The notes beneath the pieces were generated by a model that saw only the letters and a list, made by a program, of their open reading frames with translations, did no database searches and was not told where the DNA came from. Made by a program: the position numbers and the translations under genes. 64,000 bases of DNA from Mesorhizobium sp. CA14 (lineage in GTDB: Bacteria; Pseudomonadota; Alphaproteobacteria; Rhizobiales; Rhizobiaceae): assembly GCF_020165195.1 (NCBI RefSeq), contig NZ_JAIUHR010000027.1, forward strand, positions 30,895 through 94,894, written 5' to 3'. Below, in pieces: positions 61,865 to 64,000 of the stretch (position 1 is its first letter; every line of letters starts with the position of its first letter).

Positions 61865-62616
61865 CGGACTACACCTTCGGCAGGCGCCGGGTGAGCGCCG
61901 CGCAACCAGCGCACGATGGCGAAGGATGCAACGGCAATGACGGCGAAGATGGCGAGCAGAGCGAGATCGGCGCCCGGCCATTCGGCGCCGAGGCCTTCGC
62001 CGGTCCAGAACACGCCGAAGCTGGTCAGCATCAGACCGACGACGAATTTCAGTGAGTTCTCGGGTACACGTGCCAACGGCCGGTGCACGGCAAGGCCGAT
62101 CAGCATCACCAGCACAAAGGCCGCCAGCGCGCCGAGGCCGGCATAGAGCGTCTGGCCATGCGCGGCGCCGACGGCAATGACGATGAACACCACTTCGACG
62201 CCCTCGAGCAGCACCGCCTTGAACGACGCGACGGCCGCCAGATAGTCGGCGCGGCGGTCCGCGGCCTGCCGCTGCAAGGCGGCCGTCTCCTTGGAAAAGG
62301 CCTGCTCCTCGTCATGCAGCGCTATGACGCCGACGCTGCGCAGGATTGCCTTTCTCAGCCAGCGCATGCCGAACAGGATCAAAAGCAGGCCGACCACGAA
62401 TTGCAGGACGGTGATGGGGACGAGCGCCAGCAGCGGCCCGAAAACAAGCACCAGCGCCGCCAGCAGCGCGAGCGCCAGCGCCGCACCGGTCAGCGCCGGA
62501 CGCCAGCTGCGCGTCACGCCGACGGCGAGCACGATGGTGAAGGCTTCGACCACTTCAACGAAGGAGGCCAGGAACGAGGCCGTCACGGTGGAAAATATGG
62601 GTGTCAGACCATGCAT
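61861..62616 (-). CDS. COG4280-like multispanning membrane protein with duplicated E-x-x-E motif
   Basis: 251 aa from the ATG at 62616. About six helices. Two related segments, FVEVVEAFTIVLAVGVT near the N-terminus and LLEGVEVVFIVIAVGAA in the middle, each carry E-x-x-E in a membrane helix. This internal duplication resembles cation transporter folds such as FTR1 and UPF0016, where acidic motifs bind the cation. Transport function is inference. Coupled with the small membrane protein downstream. Confidence 0.75.
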   Translation of the reverse strand: MHGLTPIFSTVTASFLASFVEVVEAFTIVLAVGVTRSWRPALTGAALALALLAALVLVFGPLLALVPITVLQFVVGLLLILFGMRWLRKAILRSVGVIALHDEEQAFSKETAALQRQAADRRADYLAAVASFKAVLLEGVEVVFIVIAVGAAHGQTLYAGLGALAAFVLVMLIGLAVHRPLARVPENSLKFVVGLMLTSFGVFWTGEGLGAEWPGADLALLAIFAVIAVASFAIVRWLRGAHPAPAEGVVR

Positions 62617-62866
62617 GCAGGCTTCGTCCAATGCTCGGGAATCATCCGGTCGGCGGGAACGATACAGCGCTCCGGCGCCGGCGAGAACGCCGCAGATGAT
62701 CCGATCTGGTCCCGCGTGAGGCGAGGCGGCGGCAGCGGACTATTGGAGAACTCATTGATGGTCTGTATCCGTTCGGTGTCCGTTGTATCGCGGCACTGCC
62801 CTGGCTATCTGCTGGAGCAAAAGAAGTTTTAAGCGGTCGATGGGCCGCTCCAGCAGGAACGGAGCC

Positions 62867-63886
62867 ATGAAGAAGATCGGATTTCTGTCGTTCGGGCATT
62901 GGTCGCCCTCGCCGCAATCGGGCACGCGCTCGGGCGCCGACGCGCTGCTGCAATCGATCGACCTCGCGGTCGCGGCCGAGGAGCTCGGCGCCGACGGCGC
63001 CTATTACCGCGTCCACCATTTTGCCCGGCAGCTCGCCTCGCCGTTTCCGTTGCTTGCCGCCGCGGGCGCCAAGACCAAGCGCATCGAGCTCGGCACCGCC
63101 GTCATCGACATGCGCTACGAGAACCCGCTCTATATGGCCGAGGATGCGGGTGCTGCCGACCTCATCGCCGGCGGGCGTTTGCAGCTCGGCATCAGCCGCG
63201 GCTCGCCCGAGCAGGTGATCGATGGCTGGCGCTATTTCGGCTACGTGCCGGAAGAGGGCAAGAGCGACGCCGACATGGCGCGCCGGCATTCGGAGATTTT
63301 CCTCGACCTGCTGCGCGGCGAAGGCTTTGCCCAGCCCAATCCGCGGCCGATGTTCCCGAACCCGCCCGGCCTGCTCAGGCTCGAACCCTTCTCGGCGGGC
63401 CTGCGCGAGCGCATCTGGTGGGGCGCGGCCACCGACGCCACTGCGGTTTGGGCGGCCAAGCTCGGCATGAATCTGCAAAGCTCGACGCTGAAATTCGATG
63501 AGACCGGCGAGCCGCTGCATGTCCAGCAAGCCAAGCAGATAAGAGCCTACCGCGCCGCCTGGAAGGAAGCAGGCCATGCCAGGGAGCCGCGCGTCTCGGT
63601 CAGCCGCAGCATTTTTGCCTTGGTCAACGACATGGACCGCGCCTATTTCGGCGGCAGCGAGGGCGAGGACCACTTTGGCTATATCGAGCCGGAGAAGCGC
63701 GCCGTCTTCGGCCGCACCTATGCCGCCGAACCGGACAAGCTGGTGGAGCAGCTCAAGGCGGACGAGGCGATCGCCGAGGCCGACACGCTGCTGCTCACCG
63801 TGCCCAACCAGTTGGGCGTCGACTATAATGCCCATGTCATCGAGTCGATCCTGAAGCACGTCGCGCCGGCTCTGGGCTGGCGGTGA
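62867..63886 (+). CDS. LLM-class flavin-dependent monooxygenase (luciferase-like)
   Basis: 339 aa from the ATG at 62867 with GGAG upstream. Luciferase-like TIM-barrel pattern: KKIGFLSFGHW, LAVAAEELGADGAYYRVHHFA, TKRIELGTAVIDMRYENPLYMAEDAGAADLIAGGRLQLGISRGSPEQVIDGWRYFG. The last block is typical of the alkanal monooxygenase-like subgroup using FMNH2. Substrate unknown. Monocistronic within the window. Confidence 0.9.
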   Translation: MKKIGFLSFGHWSPSPQSGTRSGADALLQSIDLAVAAEELGADGAYYRVHHFARQLASPFPLLAAAGAKTKRIELGTAVIDMRYENPLYMAEDAGAADLIAGGRLQLGISRGSPEQVIDGWRYFGYVPEEGKSDADMARRHSEIFLDLLRGEGFAQPNPRPMFPNPPGLLRLEPFSAGLRERIWWGAATDATAVWAAKLGMNLQSSTLKFDETGEPLHVQQAKQIRAYRAAWKEAGHAREPRVSVSRSIFALVNDMDRAYFGGSEGEDHFGYIEPEKRAVFGRTYAAEPDKLVEQLKADEAIAEADTLLLTVPNQLGVDYNAHVIESILKHVAPALGWR

Positions 63887-63908
63887 GGTGGCGAAACGGC
63901 AAAACGCG

Positions 63909-63927
63909 TAATCTCCCCCGCAAGGGC
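63909..63927. repeat. Truncated copy of repeat family B at the window end
   Basis: TAATCTCCCCCGCAAGGG equals the start of a family B arm (as at 49187-49200), but the following GGGAGAT is replaced by CATATGCGC. The remaining 70 bp hold nothing recognised. Confidence 0.5.
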
Positions 63928-64000
63928 ATATGCGCTAAGATAGCTTTGGCATGGCTTGAAACTTGCGCTTTCGAGGTGGCTCGCGCCAACGATGTCGCAA

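Overview
The window reads as a chromosomal segment of a GC-rich alphaproteobacterium of the order Hyphomicrobiales (Rhizobiales), most probably Mesorhizobium or a close relative. This is inferred from gene content, gene order and intergenic repeat families; no 16S gene is present. The most informative landmark is a replication-origin neighbourhood: dnaQ-coaE-aroE-maf-ppsR run leftward and hemE-hemJ-rho rightward from a 400-bp gene-free region with DnaA-box-like sites, clustered GANTC sites and an AT-rich tract. mnmE-mnmG-rsmG-parA-parB and five parS-like sites follow within 11 kb.

Layout. 0-6.9 kb: tRNA-Leu(CAG), a cyclic-nucleotide-domain thioredoxin-reductase-like flavoprotein paired with a UBP zinc finger, a TacA/TacT toxin-antitoxin pair, a racemase/isomerase plus D-amino-acid dehydrogenase operon, and an L,D-transpeptidase lipoprotein. 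7-14 kb: a reverse-transsulfuration operon (CBS plus cystathionine gamma-lyase), RidA, an isochorismatase-fold hydrolase operon, an HxlR/DJ-1 divergon and a FAD/NAD(P)-binding protein. 14.5-18.7 kb: small membrane and secreted proteins, RlpA-like protein, intracellular PHB depolymerase, a BTLCP-type cysteine peptidase and an XRE regulator. 18.7-26.6 kb: Tim44-like/MltA/Smr operon, fxsA, secB, dnaQ, coaE-aroE-maf and ppsR. 26.6-41.5 kb: putative oriC, hemE-hemJ, rho, a DUF255 thioredoxin-domain protein, mnmE-mnmG-rsmG-parAB, a DUF1326/DUF2182 pair and holA.

41.9-47.2 kb is a complete branched-chain 2-oxoacid dehydrogenase operon (E1alpha, E1beta, E2, E3); its E2 carries a palindromic repeat inserted in frame in the linker. 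47.3-49.0 kb is a saccharopine-dehydrogenase-like gene divergent from an Lrp/AsnC regulator. 49.2-56.6 kb is a sugar ABC importer (binding protein, two permeases, ATPase) with a Gfo/Idh/MocA-aldo/keto reductase fusion and a divergent AraC regulator. 56.6-62.6 kb holds a two-component system, an ArsR/SRPBCC pair with a perfect palindrome over the arsR start, several multispanning membrane proteins, and at the right end an LLM flavin monooxygenase.

Rhizobial intergenic palindromic repeats of at least five families fill many gaps. No insertion sequence, prophage, CRISPR array or rRNA gene was seen. Gene calls rest on reading the translations for family motifs; starts were chosen from Shine-Dalgarno sequences, overlaps and family length. 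No database search was possible.
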